64,000 bases of DNA. It comes from a bacterium (GTDB lineage Bacteria; Armatimonadota; Fimbriimonadia; Fimbriimonadales; Fimbriimonadaceae). A program made the translations under genes and the position numbers. The notes under the pieces were generated by a model. That model was not told the origin of the DNA and searched no databases. It worked only from the letters and a program-made list of their open reading frames with translations. Positions 52,634 to 61,383 of this stretch are shown here, piece by piece. Position 1 is the first letter of the stretch, and every line of letters starts with the position of its first letter. The stretch is taken from positions 62,001-126,000 of the forward strand of contig JAIXUN010000004.1 of the NCBI GenBank assembly GCA_027483535.1. The letters are read 5' to 3'.

Positions 52634-52655
52634 ATTTTCAGCACGTGCTGAAAAT
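52634..52655. other. 22-bp perfect palindrome
   Basis: An uninterrupted palindrome with arm ATTTTCAGCAC and CACGTG at its centre. It lies between the GH1 terminator and the 3' end of the minus-strand gene at 52701. It has no loop bases and no T-run, so a terminator is not obvious; a protein-binding site is possible. Confidence 0.6.
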
Positions 52656-52700
52656 TGGGTTATGCCCGCCGTCCAATCGTTTCGAGCCTCTGCAGAGCTC

Positions 52701-53003
52701 TTAAATATCCTCGTAGCCGGTGACTTCGTACACGCGAATGCTCGGCGGACCTGCCGCAAGCTCACCCAATTTCTCGCCGAACTCCTTGAAGTACGGGAAC
52801 GTGAAGTGCAGATCGAGAGCGGCGCGATCGACCCACTCTTCGAAAAACACGATCTCATGACCGGAATCGGGTTGAACGTAAAAGTTGTATCGAATGCAGC
52901 CTTCTTCCTTCAGAGAGGGTTCTCGAACCGCTACGCAGGCCGCAAGGGCGGCGTCCATCATGCCCGGCTTGATCTGCACCGTCGCAAACAGAGTGGTCTT
53001 CAC
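52701..53003 (-). CDS. Antibiotic-biosynthesis-monooxygenase-fold protein
   Basis: 100 residues. KTTLFATVQIKPGMMDAALAACVAVREPSLKEEGCIRYNFYVQPDSGHEIVFFEEWVDRAALDLHFTFPYFKEF matches the ABM dimeric ferredoxin-like fold (YgiN/LsrG group), including the conserved EEW. It starts at GTG 53003, overlapping the antiporter stop by GTGA; this overlap identifies the start in a frame that stays open to 53213. A quinone or small-aldehyde substrate is possible. Confidence 0.88.
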   Translation of the reverse strand: MKTTLFATVQIKPGMMDAALAACVAVREPSLKEEGCIRYNFYVQPDSGHEIVFFEEWVDRAALDLHFTFPYFKEFGEKLGELAAGPPSIRVYEVTGYEDI

Positions 53004-54229
53004 GACGGTGAGTCTACAGCACCTACCGCTGTGGGGTCGGGTTTCGGGATGAGGTTTAGCTTTGCCATCAGCCAAGGCATCGAAATGCCTTGCACGATCA
53101 CCGAGAAAGCCACCACGCCAAACGCTACCGCGATGAGTTCCTCGCGCTTCGGAAAGTTTGTTGGAAGGCCCAGCACAAGAGCAAGTGAAATGGCGCCCTT
53201 CAATCCACCCCAAACCATCACGTGACGATAAGGCATTTCAACGCGATTTTCTGGCTTGCGTAGCAAAGCCGCGACTCCGTAGACACCTATTGCGCGGGCG
53301 ATGAGCGAAGCAAGAATGCCCAACCCGATCATTGGGAGATGGCGCGCGAAATCGTCTAGCAGAGACATCTCCCTAACTCCAATGAGGAGGAAGATGATGG
53401 AGTTAGCAACGAACGCCGCGAACTCCCAAAAGGCTCCCACCGCTTCCCTGCCGTGATCGGTAATCGCCCCAATATCGCCCAAGTTTCCAATGAGCAGGCC
53501 CGCCACCAGAACCGCAAGAACGCCCGAGCAGTGGAAGTAGTCCGCCAAAAGGAAGGCGCCAAAGGCGGCAATCACCGAGAAGGTGACCTCGACTAGGTGA
53601 TCATCGGTCTTGCCCGCTAAAAAGAGGGCAACTCCGGCAACCAGTCCGCCACAGATAATCCCTCCACCCACTTCGCGAAGCAGGGTGATCGCCACGACAC
53701 CACCCGAGAGCGCTCCGCCCGTGGCTCCCACCATCGCAACCGAAAAGAGCAAGGCGGCGACACCGTCATTGAACAAGCTCTCGGCTTCGACCAGAAGTTT
53801 CAGACGTCCGCCGATCTTCAGGTCCTTGAACATCGCAATCACCGAAACGGGATCTGTAGCGGCAATCAGCGCCCCGAAAACGGCAGCGATGGCGAAAGAC
53901 CAGCCGCCTAAAACCGACATCAATCCCGCGACGACCAAGGTCGAAACCAGAACTCCAGCCGAAGCAAGGACGAGAACGGAAACGAAGTTCTCCTTAAGTT
54001 CCTTCCAATGAATGAAGAAGGCTGCCTCAAAGATGAGCGGGGGCAGGAGGAGTCGGAAAATGAGCTCCTTGGTTAGAATCACCTCAGGGACAACATTGAG
54101 GAGTCCAAGGCCCACGCCTGCAACAACCAGCCCCACCGTATAAGGCAGTTTTAGTCGCCGGGCGATCAGGGCGACAATCGCGGCGACGGCGAGTAAGACC
54201 TCAAGACGCTCTATTGTAAGGCCACCCAT
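53000..54229 (-). CDS. CPA1-family Na+/H+ antiporter
   Basis: 409 residues, about twelve helices. Diagnostic segments: LPYTVGLVVAGVGLGL, LLPPLIFEAAFFIHWKELKEN, ALIAATDPVSVIAMFKDL with the ATDPV motif and EAESLFNDGVAALLF (catalytic ND), all characteristic of NhaP/NHE-type cation-proton antiporters. No long cytoplasmic regulatory tail. GGAGGG lies 9 nt before the ATG. Translationally coupled to the small monooxygenase-fold gene. Confidence 0.93.
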   Translation of the reverse strand: MGGLTIERLEVLLAVAAIVALIARRLKLPYTVGLVVAGVGLGLLNVVPEVILTKELIFRLLLPPLIFEAAFFIHWKELKENFVSVLVLASAGVLVSTLVVAGLMSVLGGWSFAIAAVFGALIAATDPVSVIAMFKDLKIGGRLKLLVEAESLFNDGVAALLFSVAMVGATGGALSGGVVAITLLREVGGGIICGGLVAGVALFLAGKTDDHLVEVTFSVIAAFGAFLLADYFHCSGVLAVLVAGLLIGNLGDIGAITDHGREAVGAFWEFAAFVANSIIFLLIGVREMSLLDDFARHLPMIGLGILASLIARAIGVYGVAALLRKPENRVEMPYRHVMVWGGLKGAISLALVLGLPTNFPKREELIAVAFGVVAFSVIVQGISMPWLMAKLNLIPKPDPTAVGAVDSPS

Positions 54230-54416
54230 CTGCCAATCCCTCCATCGGTCGCTCCCTATCTTTTATTACGGGTGAAGGTTGCACACCCCTAACCTTCGAA
54301 AGGCGACCCACGGGTGCGCAAAATGGGAGAAAACACTGATTTCAGGATCGATCTTGCAACATCCTAGCACCATCAATTTGAACCTGATGTAACATAAAAT
54401 CAGAAGGGGGACAAAG

Positions 54417-56723
54417 ATGTCTCGGTCGTTTGCGCGCATTGCACTGCTGATCGGTTCAGCGACACCCATTCTGTTGGGACTCGCCGAACCACAGGCTTCC
54501 AAGAAGAAGCCCACCACTCCACCCAAATCGGGTGCTCAGCTTTTTGCGTCCAACTGCGCCCCCTGTCATGGAGCGAAAGGCGTTGGCGGAGCCGGATTCT
54601 CTGGTCCGCTTCAAGGGGATCTCACTTCCGGTGAGCTCGCCAAATACATCGCAACATCGATGCCGCCGGGACCGAAGAAAACCCCCGCCGATCAGGCAAA
54701 GCTCATCGCCGAATACGCTCACACCGAGTTCTACTCGCCGCTTGCTCAGGAACGGAACAGACCCGCCCGGGTGAGTCTTGCCCGCATGACGGTGCGGCAG
54801 TATCGCAATGCGGTGACCGACCTTGTCAACGGTTTCCACCCCGTGATCCCGGGAGAATCGGGCGGACTCCGCGCCACCTACTACAAGAATCGGGATCGGA
54901 ACGATAAGAACAAGATCATCGAGCGAGTCGATTCCACGGTGAACTTCGACTTTGGAACCGTCGGCCCGGAGAAGGACAAGGTCGATCCGCACAACTATTC
55001 GATCTCGTGGACGGGCAGCATCTTCGCTCCGGAGACGGGCGAGTACGAGTTGATCGTCCAATCTGACCAATCTTCCCGCGTCTACTTCAACGGCGAACCT
55101 CGCCCGGTAGTGGATGGCTGGGTTCGGTCTGGCAATGAGAAGGAGTTCTCCGGCGTGGTGGACCTCATTGGCGGTCGAACCTATCCGGTGTACATCGAGT
55201 TTTCCAAGTCCACGCACGGCGTCAACGACGACGAGAAAAAGAAGAACACCCCGCCGAGCCCCGCTCACTTTAGGCTCATGTGGCGAAGGCCCAAGATGGC
55301 TCAGGAGGTGATCCCAAGTCCTTACCTCTTCCCCAATTGGTCGATTGAAAAGTTTGTTCCGAAAACCGCCTTCCCGGCCGATGATCGGAGCATTGGTTAC
55401 GAGCGTGGGAACACCGTTAACCGAGCCTGGGACGATGCAACCACTCGCGCCGCTTTAGAGGTCGCGGATTACGTGTCGACAAAGATCAACAAGCTTGCGG
55501 GCACCAAAGACGAAGCTCCGGATCGGGTTGATAAGGCAAAAGCATTCTGCAAAGACTTCCTCAGCCGAGCCTTTCGGAAACCGCTTGGGAAAGAGGTGGA
55601 AGAGGCTTACGTGAATCGGCATTTCGCTCCCGGCCTTTCTTTGGAGCAATCGGTGAAACGGGTGGTCGTCCTCGGATTGAAATCGCCCCGATTCCTTTAC
55701 CGAGAACTCGGCGATCGTAAAGATTCTTACGCGGTTGCCTCGGAGCTCTCGTTTGGTCTTTGGGACACGCTTCCCGATCAGGAACTCAGACGAGCCGCCC
55801 AGGCGGGCGAACTCGATACGCCGCAGGGATTAGAGCGACAAGTCGTTCGGATGGTCAACGATCCTCGTTCCTTCGTCAAGCTTCGAGACTTCCTGATGCT
55901 CTGGCTGAAGGTCGATGAGATTCCCGATATCGTCAAGAGTCAGAAGAAGTATCCCGGCTTTGACGAGGTCACCGTCGCCGATCTGCGCACCTCGCTAGAC
56001 CTATTCCTTGCCAACACGGCTTGGAGCGGCGAGGCGGATTATCGTCAGCTTCTGCTCAGCAACAAGATGTGGCTGAACAACCGGTTGTCTAAGTTTTACG
56101 GCGGAAACGTCAGCAGTTCCAACTTCCAACCCGTGGAGCTGAAAGATCGAGCGGGCATTCTCACCCACCCGTACATGCTTGCAAGGCTTGCCTACTTAGA
56201 AGGCAGTTCGCCCATTCATCGCGGCGTCCTCGTGGCCCGCAACATGCTGGGTAGAACTCTTGCCGCCCCTCCCGCCGCTTTTGCCCCGCTTGCCGAAAGT
56301 TTGCATCCGAAGCTCACAACGCGCGAGCGGGTAGCCATGCAGACCAAGCCGGAAATGTGCAATTCCTGCCATGCGCTCATCAACCCGCTCGGCTTTCCGT
56401 TTGAGAAGTACGATGCCATCGGCAAGCTGAGGCTGAGCGACAATGGCAAACCCGTCGACACCTCGGGTGCCTACAAGGCCAGAAACGGCTCGGCCGTTAA
56501 GTTCGGCGATGCCGGAGATCTCGCCCGCTTCATTGCCAACAGCGACGAAGCTCACACCGCTTTCACCGAGAAGCTTTTTCAGCACCTCACCAAGCAGCCC
56601 GTGCGGGCATACGGACCCAACGCCCTGCCGAACCTAACCAACAAGTTCAAAGAGGGCAACTACAACATCAAGAAGTTGATGGCGGCGATTCTTATCCAAG
56701 CCATTTCAACTCCCAAGACGTAA
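54417..56723 (+). CDS. Cytochrome c / PA14 / DUF1592-DUF1588-DUF1585 protein
   Basis: 768 residues. Signal-type N-terminus, then a cytochrome c domain with one CxxCH (CAPCH, about residues 44-48), a PA14-like domain (about 150-290: SGGLRATYYKN, GSIFAPETGEYELIVQSDQSSRVYFNGE), DUF1592 (about 380-560), DUF1588 (about 580-690, with a second CNSCH) and DUF1585 (about 700-765). This architecture is abundant in Planctomycetes and relatives and always adjoins DUF1552 genes. A periplasmic redox role is inferred. AAGGGGGA supports the start. Confidence 0.93.
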   Translation: MSRSFARIALLIGSATPILLGLAEPQASKKKPTTPPKSGAQLFASNCAPCHGAKGVGGAGFSGPLQGDLTSGELAKYIATSMPPGPKKTPADQAKLIAEYAHTEFYSPLAQERNRPARVSLARMTVRQYRNAVTDLVNGFHPVIPGESGGLRATYYKNRDRNDKNKIIERVDSTVNFDFGTVGPEKDKVDPHNYSISWTGSIFAPETGEYELIVQSDQSSRVYFNGEPRPVVDGWVRSGNEKEFSGVVDLIGGRTYPVYIEFSKSTHGVNDDEKKKNTPPSPAHFRLMWRRPKMAQEVIPSPYLFPNWSIEKFVPKTAFPADDRSIGYERGNTVNRAWDDATTRAALEVADYVSTKINKLAGTKDEAPDRVDKAKAFCKDFLSRAFRKPLGKEVEEAYVNRHFAPGLSLEQSVKRVVVLGLKSPRFLYRELGDRKDSYAVASELSFGLWDTLPDQELRRAAQAGELDTPQGLERQVVRMVNDPRSFVKLRDFLMLWLKVDEIPDIVKSQKKYPGFDEVTVADLRTSLDLFLANTAWSGEADYRQLLLSNKMWLNNRLSKFYGGNVSSSNFQPVELKDRAGILTHPYMLARLAYLEGSSPIHRGVLVARNMLGRTLAAPPAAFAPLAESLHPKLTTRERVAMQTKPEMCNSCHALINPLGFPFEKYDAIGKLRLSDNGKPVDTSGAYKARNGSAVKFGDAGDLARFIANSDEAHTAFTEKLFQHLTKQPVRAYGPNALPNLTNKFKEGNYNIKKLMAAILIQAISTPKT

Positions 56724-56760
56724 CCCATCCACCGAAAACATTCGATAGGCGACCAAAACC

Positions 56761-58080
56761 ATGACCGAATCTTCCCGAAGAGACTTTCTGCGCAACCTTG
56801 GCGTGGGTGCAGCGGCAATGCCGTTTTTGATGGGCTTGCCAAGCCTTTCTTTTGCCCAAGCCCAAAAGCGCAAAAAGCAGCGTCTGGTGATCTTGTTCAG
56901 CCCAGATGGCGTGGTGCCAGAAACGTTTTGGCCAGACGAGGTGGGCAGCAACTTTACGCTCAAGGAGAGCCTCAAGCCACTGGAGCCGTTTAAGGACCGC
57001 ACCCTCTTGCTTCGCGGCGTTTGCGACCGCGTAAAGGGCGACGGCGACAACCACATGCGCGGAATCGGGTGTCTGCTTACGGGTACGGAACTCTTCCCCG
57101 GCAACGTACAAGGCGGATCGGACACGCCCGCAGGTTGGGCGAGCGGTCTCTCCATCGATCAAGAGATCAAGGCGTATCTGCAGAAGTCGGAAGCCACTCG
57201 CACGAGATTCGGGTCGCTTGAGTTCGGGGTCATGGTTCCCGAGCACGCCGACACCTGGACGCGAATGGTTTATGCGGGCGGAAACAAGCCGATCGCGCCG
57301 GTGGACGATCCGTACCTGATGTTCAACAAGTTGTACGGCCAAATGAAGGATCAGGAACTCCTTCAGAGCGTGTTGGATGAACTGAGAGACGATATCGTCA
57401 AGGTCCGTTCGCAGATCTCGAAAGCCGATCAGTATCTTCTGGAAGAGCACCTCACCCTGGTGCGAGAGATGGAGAAAGACATCCAATCGGCGCGGAAGCA
57501 CGACGTGGGTCACGCGGTTCCGAAGATCGAGCCGGGCATTCGTCGACACAACGACAACATTCCGAAGATCAGCAAGCTGCAGATCGACCTCATGGTGAGC
57601 GCGTTCCTGGCTGACAGCACTCGAATTTCAACTTTGCAGTACACCAACTCGGTGGGTCAAGCCAGGTTTACGTGGCTGGGAATCGGTGAGGGTCAGCACG
57701 ACCTTTCTCACGAGCCGGACAGCAACAAAGAAGCCCAAGAGAAGCTGACGAAGATCAACAAGTGGTACTGCGAACAGTTGGCATACCTGTGCAAACGACT
57801 GCAAGAAACCAAGGAGCCAGATGGCACCGGCACATTGTTGGACAACACCATGATTGTGTGGACCAACGAGCTTGGAAAAGGCAACTCGCACACGTTGGAT
57901 GACATTCCATTCGTGATGGTTGGCGGCGGGCTTGGGTTCAAGATGGGTCGATCTTTGAGGTACGACCGCGTTCCGCACAACCGACTGCTGATGGCTCTGG
58001 CGCACGGCTTTGGTCACCGAATCACCTCTTTCGGCAACCGAGACTTCTGCGGCAAAGGCGTTCTGCACGACCTTAGCTGA
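56761..58080 (+). CDS. Tat-exported DUF1552 protein
   Basis: 439 residues. [30 protein letters not shown] is a twin-arginine signal, so the protein is exported folded, often with a cofactor. The body ([99 protein letters not shown]) is the alkaline-phosphatase-related DUF1552 fold. It lies 37 bp after the DUF1592 gene, its near-universal partner. The substrate of the pair is unknown. Confidence 0.92.
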   Translation: MTESSRRDFLRNLGVGAAAMPFLMGLPSLSFAQAQKRKKQRLVILFSPDGVVPETFWPDEVGSNFTLKESLKPLEPFKDRTLLLRGVCDRVKGDGDNHMRGIGCLLTGTELFPGNVQGGSDTPAGWASGLSIDQEIKAYLQKSEATRTRFGSLEFGVMVPEHADTWTRMVYAGGNKPIAPVDDPYLMFNKLYGQMKDQELLQSVLDELRDDIVKVRSQISKADQYLLEEHLTLVREMEKDIQSARKHDVGHAVPKIEPGIRRHNDNIPKISKLQIDLMVSAFLADSTRISTLQYTNSVGQARFTWLGIGEGQHDLSHEPDSNKEAQEKLTKINKWYCEQLAYLCKRLQETKEPDGTGTLLDNTMIVWTNELGKGNSHTLDDIPFVMVGGGLGFKMGRSLRYDRVPHNRLLMALAHGFGHRITSFGNRDFCGKGVLHDLS

Positions 58081-58124
58081 TCGAACTCGCCCACTTGTGA
58101 TCGTCGCACGAGGGGCGAATTCGG

Positions 58125-58136
58125 TAAGTTGAAGGC
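58125..58136 (+). promoter_or_regulatory. Leaderless-type -10 box for the DUF2779 gene
   Basis: TAAGTT at 58125-58130, 6-nt spacer GAAGGC, ATG 58137. GAAGG might also act as a weak Shine-Dalgarno. Confidence 0.4.
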
Positions 58137-59651
58137 ATGGCGGTCGTGCTTTCGAAATCGGACTTCATGCTGTACCTCAGCCACCCGGCGTGGCTGTGGC
58201 TGAAGAAGCACGACAAATCGAAGCTGCCCGCCGTCGACGACAACCTTCAGGCCCGATTCGACGCCGGACTGAACCTGGAAGGGTACGCCGAGCAGCTCTT
58301 CCCCGGAGCGATCCGCCTAGGATTCGATGGTTACGACGAGTTCTTGACCCTTGCCTCGCGCACCGCGACGGCGATGCAAGAGGGTGCGAAAACCCTTTTC
58401 CAAGCCAAGTTCGACCACGAAAACCTCACCACCATCTGCGACATCGTGGAGGTTCTCGGCGAGCGCGAAGTGGCGATCACCGAGATCAAAGCGAGCACCT
58501 CGGTGAAGGACAAACACCGAATCGACCTTGCCTATCAGCGGTACGTTCTGGAACAGTGCGGGTTCAAGGTGAGCCGATGCTCGGTGCTGTTGGTGAACAA
58601 CAAGTACATCCGATCGGGAGAGATCGACCCGCAAGAACTGTTTGTTCAAGAAGAAATCACTGAAGCGGTCGCGAGAGAACTTGGGTTCATCGCCGCCGAG
58701 GTGGAGAAGGCGCTCGCCGTGCTGGAGTCGCCAACTGTGCCCGACCTTTCGCCGAGCCACTGCGGAACGCTCGACAAAGACTCGCTCTCGGCTTGGGTAG
58801 ATATCTACCGGACGCTGAAACCCATCCCGGAGAAGAGCATTTACGATCTTCCCGCCGTCACCCCGCAACAGATCGGCGAGTTTGAGGACAGCGGGATTCT
58901 GACCATTGCCGATATCCCGGAGGACACCTTCCTTTCTAAGAAACAGCGAGAGGCGGTGGACGTGCTGCAGTCCGGCGAGATTCGGATCGATCAAGGCAAG
59001 ATCGCCTCTTTCCTTCGTGCGGTGCAGTATCCGGTCTACTTTTTGGACTACGAAGGGTGCATGGATGCGATTCCACCGTTCGAGGGCACCAAGCCGTACC
59101 AGCAGATCGTGATTCAGTGGAGCCTGCACGTGCTGCCATCGCCCGGGGGCGAGCTTGAGCATTACGAATACATTCATCAGTCCACCGAGTCGCCGTTTGA
59201 AGCGGTCTCGGCGAGTTTGAGAGAGAGGCTCGGCGATACGGGTTCGGTGATTGTTTGGTACAAGAACTACGAGTGCGGTCGCAATAAAGAGCTTGGCGAG
59301 CTTGCCCCGGCTTATGCCGATTTCTTTAGGTCGGTGAACGATCGGGTGGTGGACCTGATGGAGATTTTCTCCAAGAAGATGTACGTTCACCCCGAGTTTT
59401 TGGGGAGCGCGTCTATCAAAAAGGTGCTTCCGGCGGTGGTGCCGGACCTTTCTTACAAAGAGTTGAACGTGCAGGAAGGGGCCACCGCTTCTCGGCTATG
59501 GACTCAAGCGGTGCTGCAAAACAAGTTCTCGGCGCCCGAGCGGGAGAAGATCCTTTCCGATCTGCTCACTTATTGCCAACTCGATACGCTTGCGATGGTC
59601 GAGATCTATCGGCGGATGGTCGAGGTGGCGGAAATAACAAAAGATGCTTGA
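58137..59651 (+). CDS. DUF2779 nuclease-like protein
   Basis: 504 residues. N-terminal half resembles a PD-(D/E)XK (RecB/Cas4-like) nuclease: D102 in TICDIVEV and E116-x-K118 in TEIKAS. The C-terminal half is DUF2779, beginning FLDYEG (D304, E306), which resembles the DEDD exonuclease/RNase H-like entry motif. It is a plausible DNA-processing enzyme with two nuclease folds; no defence or repair partner is adjacent. Its 3' end carries the hairpin that terminates the convergent gene. Confidence 0.85.
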   Translation: MAVVLSKSDFMLYLSHPAWLWLKKHDKSKLPAVDDNLQARFDAGLNLEGYAEQLFPGAIRLGFDGYDEFLTLASRTATAMQEGAKTLFQAKFDHENLTTICDIVEVLGEREVAITEIKASTSVKDKHRIDLAYQRYVLEQCGFKVSRCSVLLVNNKYIRSGEIDPQELFVQEEITEAVARELGFIAAEVEKALAVLESPTVPDLSPSHCGTLDKDSLSAWVDIYRTLKPIPEKSIYDLPAVTPQQIGEFEDSGILTIADIPEDTFLSKKQREAVDVLQSGEIRIDQGKIASFLRAVQYPVYFLDYEGCMDAIPPFEGTKPYQQIVIQWSLHVLPSPGGELEHYEYIHQSTESPFEAVSASLRERLGDTGSVIVWYKNYECGRNKELGELAPAYADFFRSVNDRVVDLMEIFSKKMYVHPEFLGSASIKKVLPAVVPDLSYKELNVQEGATASRLWTQAVLQNKFSAPEREKILSDLLTYCQLDTLAMVEIYRRMVEVAEITKDA

Positions 59652-59672
59652 CGGGTCGCCGTCAAGCATCTT
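59630..59672 (-). terminator. Minus-strand terminator overlapping the end of the DUF2779 gene
   Basis: A perfect 14-bp stem (59641-59654 with 59659-59672), loop of 4 nt. The T-rich tail (TTTTGTTATTT) is on the minus strand, inside the last codons of the plus-strand gene, so it serves the PEP-CTERM gene at 59688. Confidence 0.85.
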
Positions 59673-59687
59673 GAATCGGTGCTCTCT

Positions 59688-60359
59688 TTACGCCTTGCGC
59701 TTTCGTCGGAAAGCAGCCAAGGCTCCAATTCCGAGTGCGACCATGGTAGCGGGCTCCGGCACAGCCTGAGTCAGTGAAAGAGAGTCGATCAGTACGCTGC
59801 TGTCCGTGCTTCCGAAAGACGAGAAGCTGAAGGCGAGCTGAGTCGTCGTGGCATCGGTCGTGAACTGAATCGAGCGTTGCTGCCAATCGAACAGCCCCGG
59901 AGTCGCCGAAAGGTCCGTGATAGCATCGTTCGTTTGCATCGACTGGATCTGAACCAACGTGTTCGCGGCGGTGTATCCGAAGCGATCGCCCCCAGCGTGC
60001 CAGAAGGAGAAGTCGTAGGTCGTGTTTGGGTTCACGCTCACCAGAGTCGTGATCCGGTCGTAGTCTCCGAAGGTAGAGCCGGTCTCGTTCCAGTACGTGT
60101 TGGGGTTGCCGCCCCCGTTTTGGAGAACATCTGCGTACCAGTTGCCCGAATGTGCGGCGCGACCGGTTTGGCTTTCAAACACTTCGCCGTCGGTTTGCGT
60201 GGCCGTCCAACCCGCGTCGAAGTCGGGATACGCCCTGAAGGACCCGGCGTCGCCCAGGATGGATCCGACCGATTCAAAGCCCGGATCGGTAAAAAAATTC
60301 GCGTGAGCCGAAATAGCGCCCATGAGAAGGGCGGAAGAAGCAATAAAACGATTGAGCAT
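59688..60359 (-). CDS. PEP-CTERM sorted exported protein
   Basis: 223 residues. Signal peptide MLNRFIASSALLMGAISAHA, then NFFTDPGFESVGSILGD and a long beta-sandwich-like region (GRAAHSGNWYADVLQNGGG, TTLVSVNPNTTYDFSFWHAGG, AFSFSSFGSTDSSVLIDSLSL), similar in plan to the protein at 17160. C-terminus VPEPATMVALGIGALAAFRRKRKA is the exosortase signal. GGAGGAG precedes the ATG. A hairpin terminator follows. Confidence 0.9.
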   Translation of the reverse strand: MLNRFIASSALLMGAISAHANFFTDPGFESVGSILGDAGSFRAYPDFDAGWTATQTDGEVFESQTGRAAHSGNWYADVLQNGGGNPNTYWNETGSTFGDYDRITTLVSVNPNTTYDFSFWHAGGDRFGYTAANTLVQIQSMQTNDAITDLSATPGLFDWQQRSIQFTTDATTTQLAFSFSSFGSTDSSVLIDSLSLTQAVPEPATMVALGIGALAAFRRKRKA

Positions 60360-60449
60360 GGAGTCTCCTCCGAGAGGCTAGCACTTCCCTGCTTGAGACA
60401 CCTCGGAAAAATTGCCGGAATGATCCAGCTTTAGATCGAAGGTCCCAGA

Positions 60450-61211
60450 CTAGCCGCTCAGCGTGCCCGATCGGGTGTACGGCGCGGTGGTATCGATATG
60501 GAACAGCACCACATCGGCATAAGAGCCGTGCGTTTCTAACTTCACGTACTCTTTCACCGCCCACGCGGCGGTATCGCCTTGATTCAGCGTGACGTTGCCC
60601 ACTCGAACCGTGCCCGAGAATACGTAAAGCACCTGAACGTCGTACTCTTCCGGAGCGTCAGGCTCCGGCCAAGGAAGGGCATCGCCCAGCGAGAGTTCGG
60701 AGTGAGGGGTGAGACGAGCGTCGTGCATCCACACCCGCTGCCTCACCTGAAGCGGGGCATCGGTGCCTTCCGGACCAAAGACCGCTCGCCACGCATTGGT
60801 GGATACCGCCGAATCGAAGGTGTGAAACGCAACCTTCGGCTCCAGATCGTCGGACGAGGGCCTGACGAAGATTTGCAGCATGTGCACCTCCCCTTCCGGC
60901 ACAAACTCTTCGTGTTTGAACCCAGAGCCCGCGTTCATCACCATGAGGTGGGTGTTGGTGATGGTCTCCTGGTTTCCGTTGCTATCCTTGTGAACCATCG
61001 CGCCGGATCGGAGGTAGCTGACGATTTCGTCGTTTCGGTGCTCGTGCATGCGCACGGTGAGCCCCTGATAGAGGTGCGCATGGTCGATGGGTCCAAGCCC
61101 GGCGATGCCGCGATCGTTGAGGTCGGGCACGGATTGTCCGGGGTAGATCCGTTTGATCACAAACGGCGGAGCCCCAAAAGCGGTTCTTCGAGCGGCGGGT
61201 AGCAGGCGCAT
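60450..61211 (-). CDS. Pirin-family bicupin
   Basis: 253 residues. GIAGLGPIDHAHLYQGLTVRMHEHRNDEIVSYLRSGAMVHKDSNGN carries the pirin first-cupin metal site (HxH-like with Glu), followed by NAGSGFKHEEFVPEG and MLQIFVRPSSDDLEPKVAF. Pirins are iron cupins acting as quercetinase-like enzymes or redox-sensing cofactors. The frame is open to 61406, but that extension is translation of the four-copy repeat at 61294-61376; ATG 61211 with TAGGA upstream is the likely start. Confidence 0.88.
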   Translation of the reverse strand: MRLLPAARRTAFGAPPFVIKRIYPGQSVPDLNDRGIAGLGPIDHAHLYQGLTVRMHEHRNDEIVSYLRSGAMVHKDSNGNQETITNTHLMVMNAGSGFKHEEFVPEGEVHMLQIFVRPSSDDLEPKVAFHTFDSAVSTNAWRAVFGPEGTDAPLQVRQRVWMHDARLTPHSELSLGDALPWPEPDAPEEYDVQVLYVFSGTVRVGNVTLNQGDTAAWAVKEYVKLETHGSYADVVLFHIDTTAPYTRSGTLSG

Positions 61212-61293
61212 CAGCAGATTCCTACGCCGAATCGGTTGGGAATCGGTGCGTTGGGTGGAAAGGTCGTACCGCTGAGGATTGAAGTGTATGGAA

Positions 61294-61376
61294 TTTACGA
61301 GTAATTGCCGTACAGGATTTACGAGTAAAAGCCGGTGATGATTTACGAGTAATTGCCGTACAATATTTACGAGTAA
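61294..61376. repeat. Four direct repeats upstream of the Fic gene
   Basis: TTTACGAGTAA occurs at 61294, 61318, 61342 and 61366, each exactly 24 bp apart, alternating with two spacer types (TTGCCGTACA.. and AAGCCGG..), so the higher-order unit is 48 bp copied twice. Copies 2 and 4 read TTTAC-GA-GTAAA, an inverted repeat. The last copy ends 7 bp before the Fic ATG 61384. Probable operator array; both divergent genes could be controlled. Confidence 0.75.
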
Positions 61377-61383
61377 AAGCCGG

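Noticed and set aside
54456-55268. Minus-strand frame of 270 codons within the DUF1592 gene
   Set aside because: Antisense shadow of a gene with CxxCH and PA14 motifs; no motif of its own.
61294-61376. CRISPR array or origin iterons
   Set aside because: Only four copies of 11 bp at 24-bp spacing, spacers themselves repeated, no cas genes and no replication gene; the position just before a Fic ATG fits an operator better.
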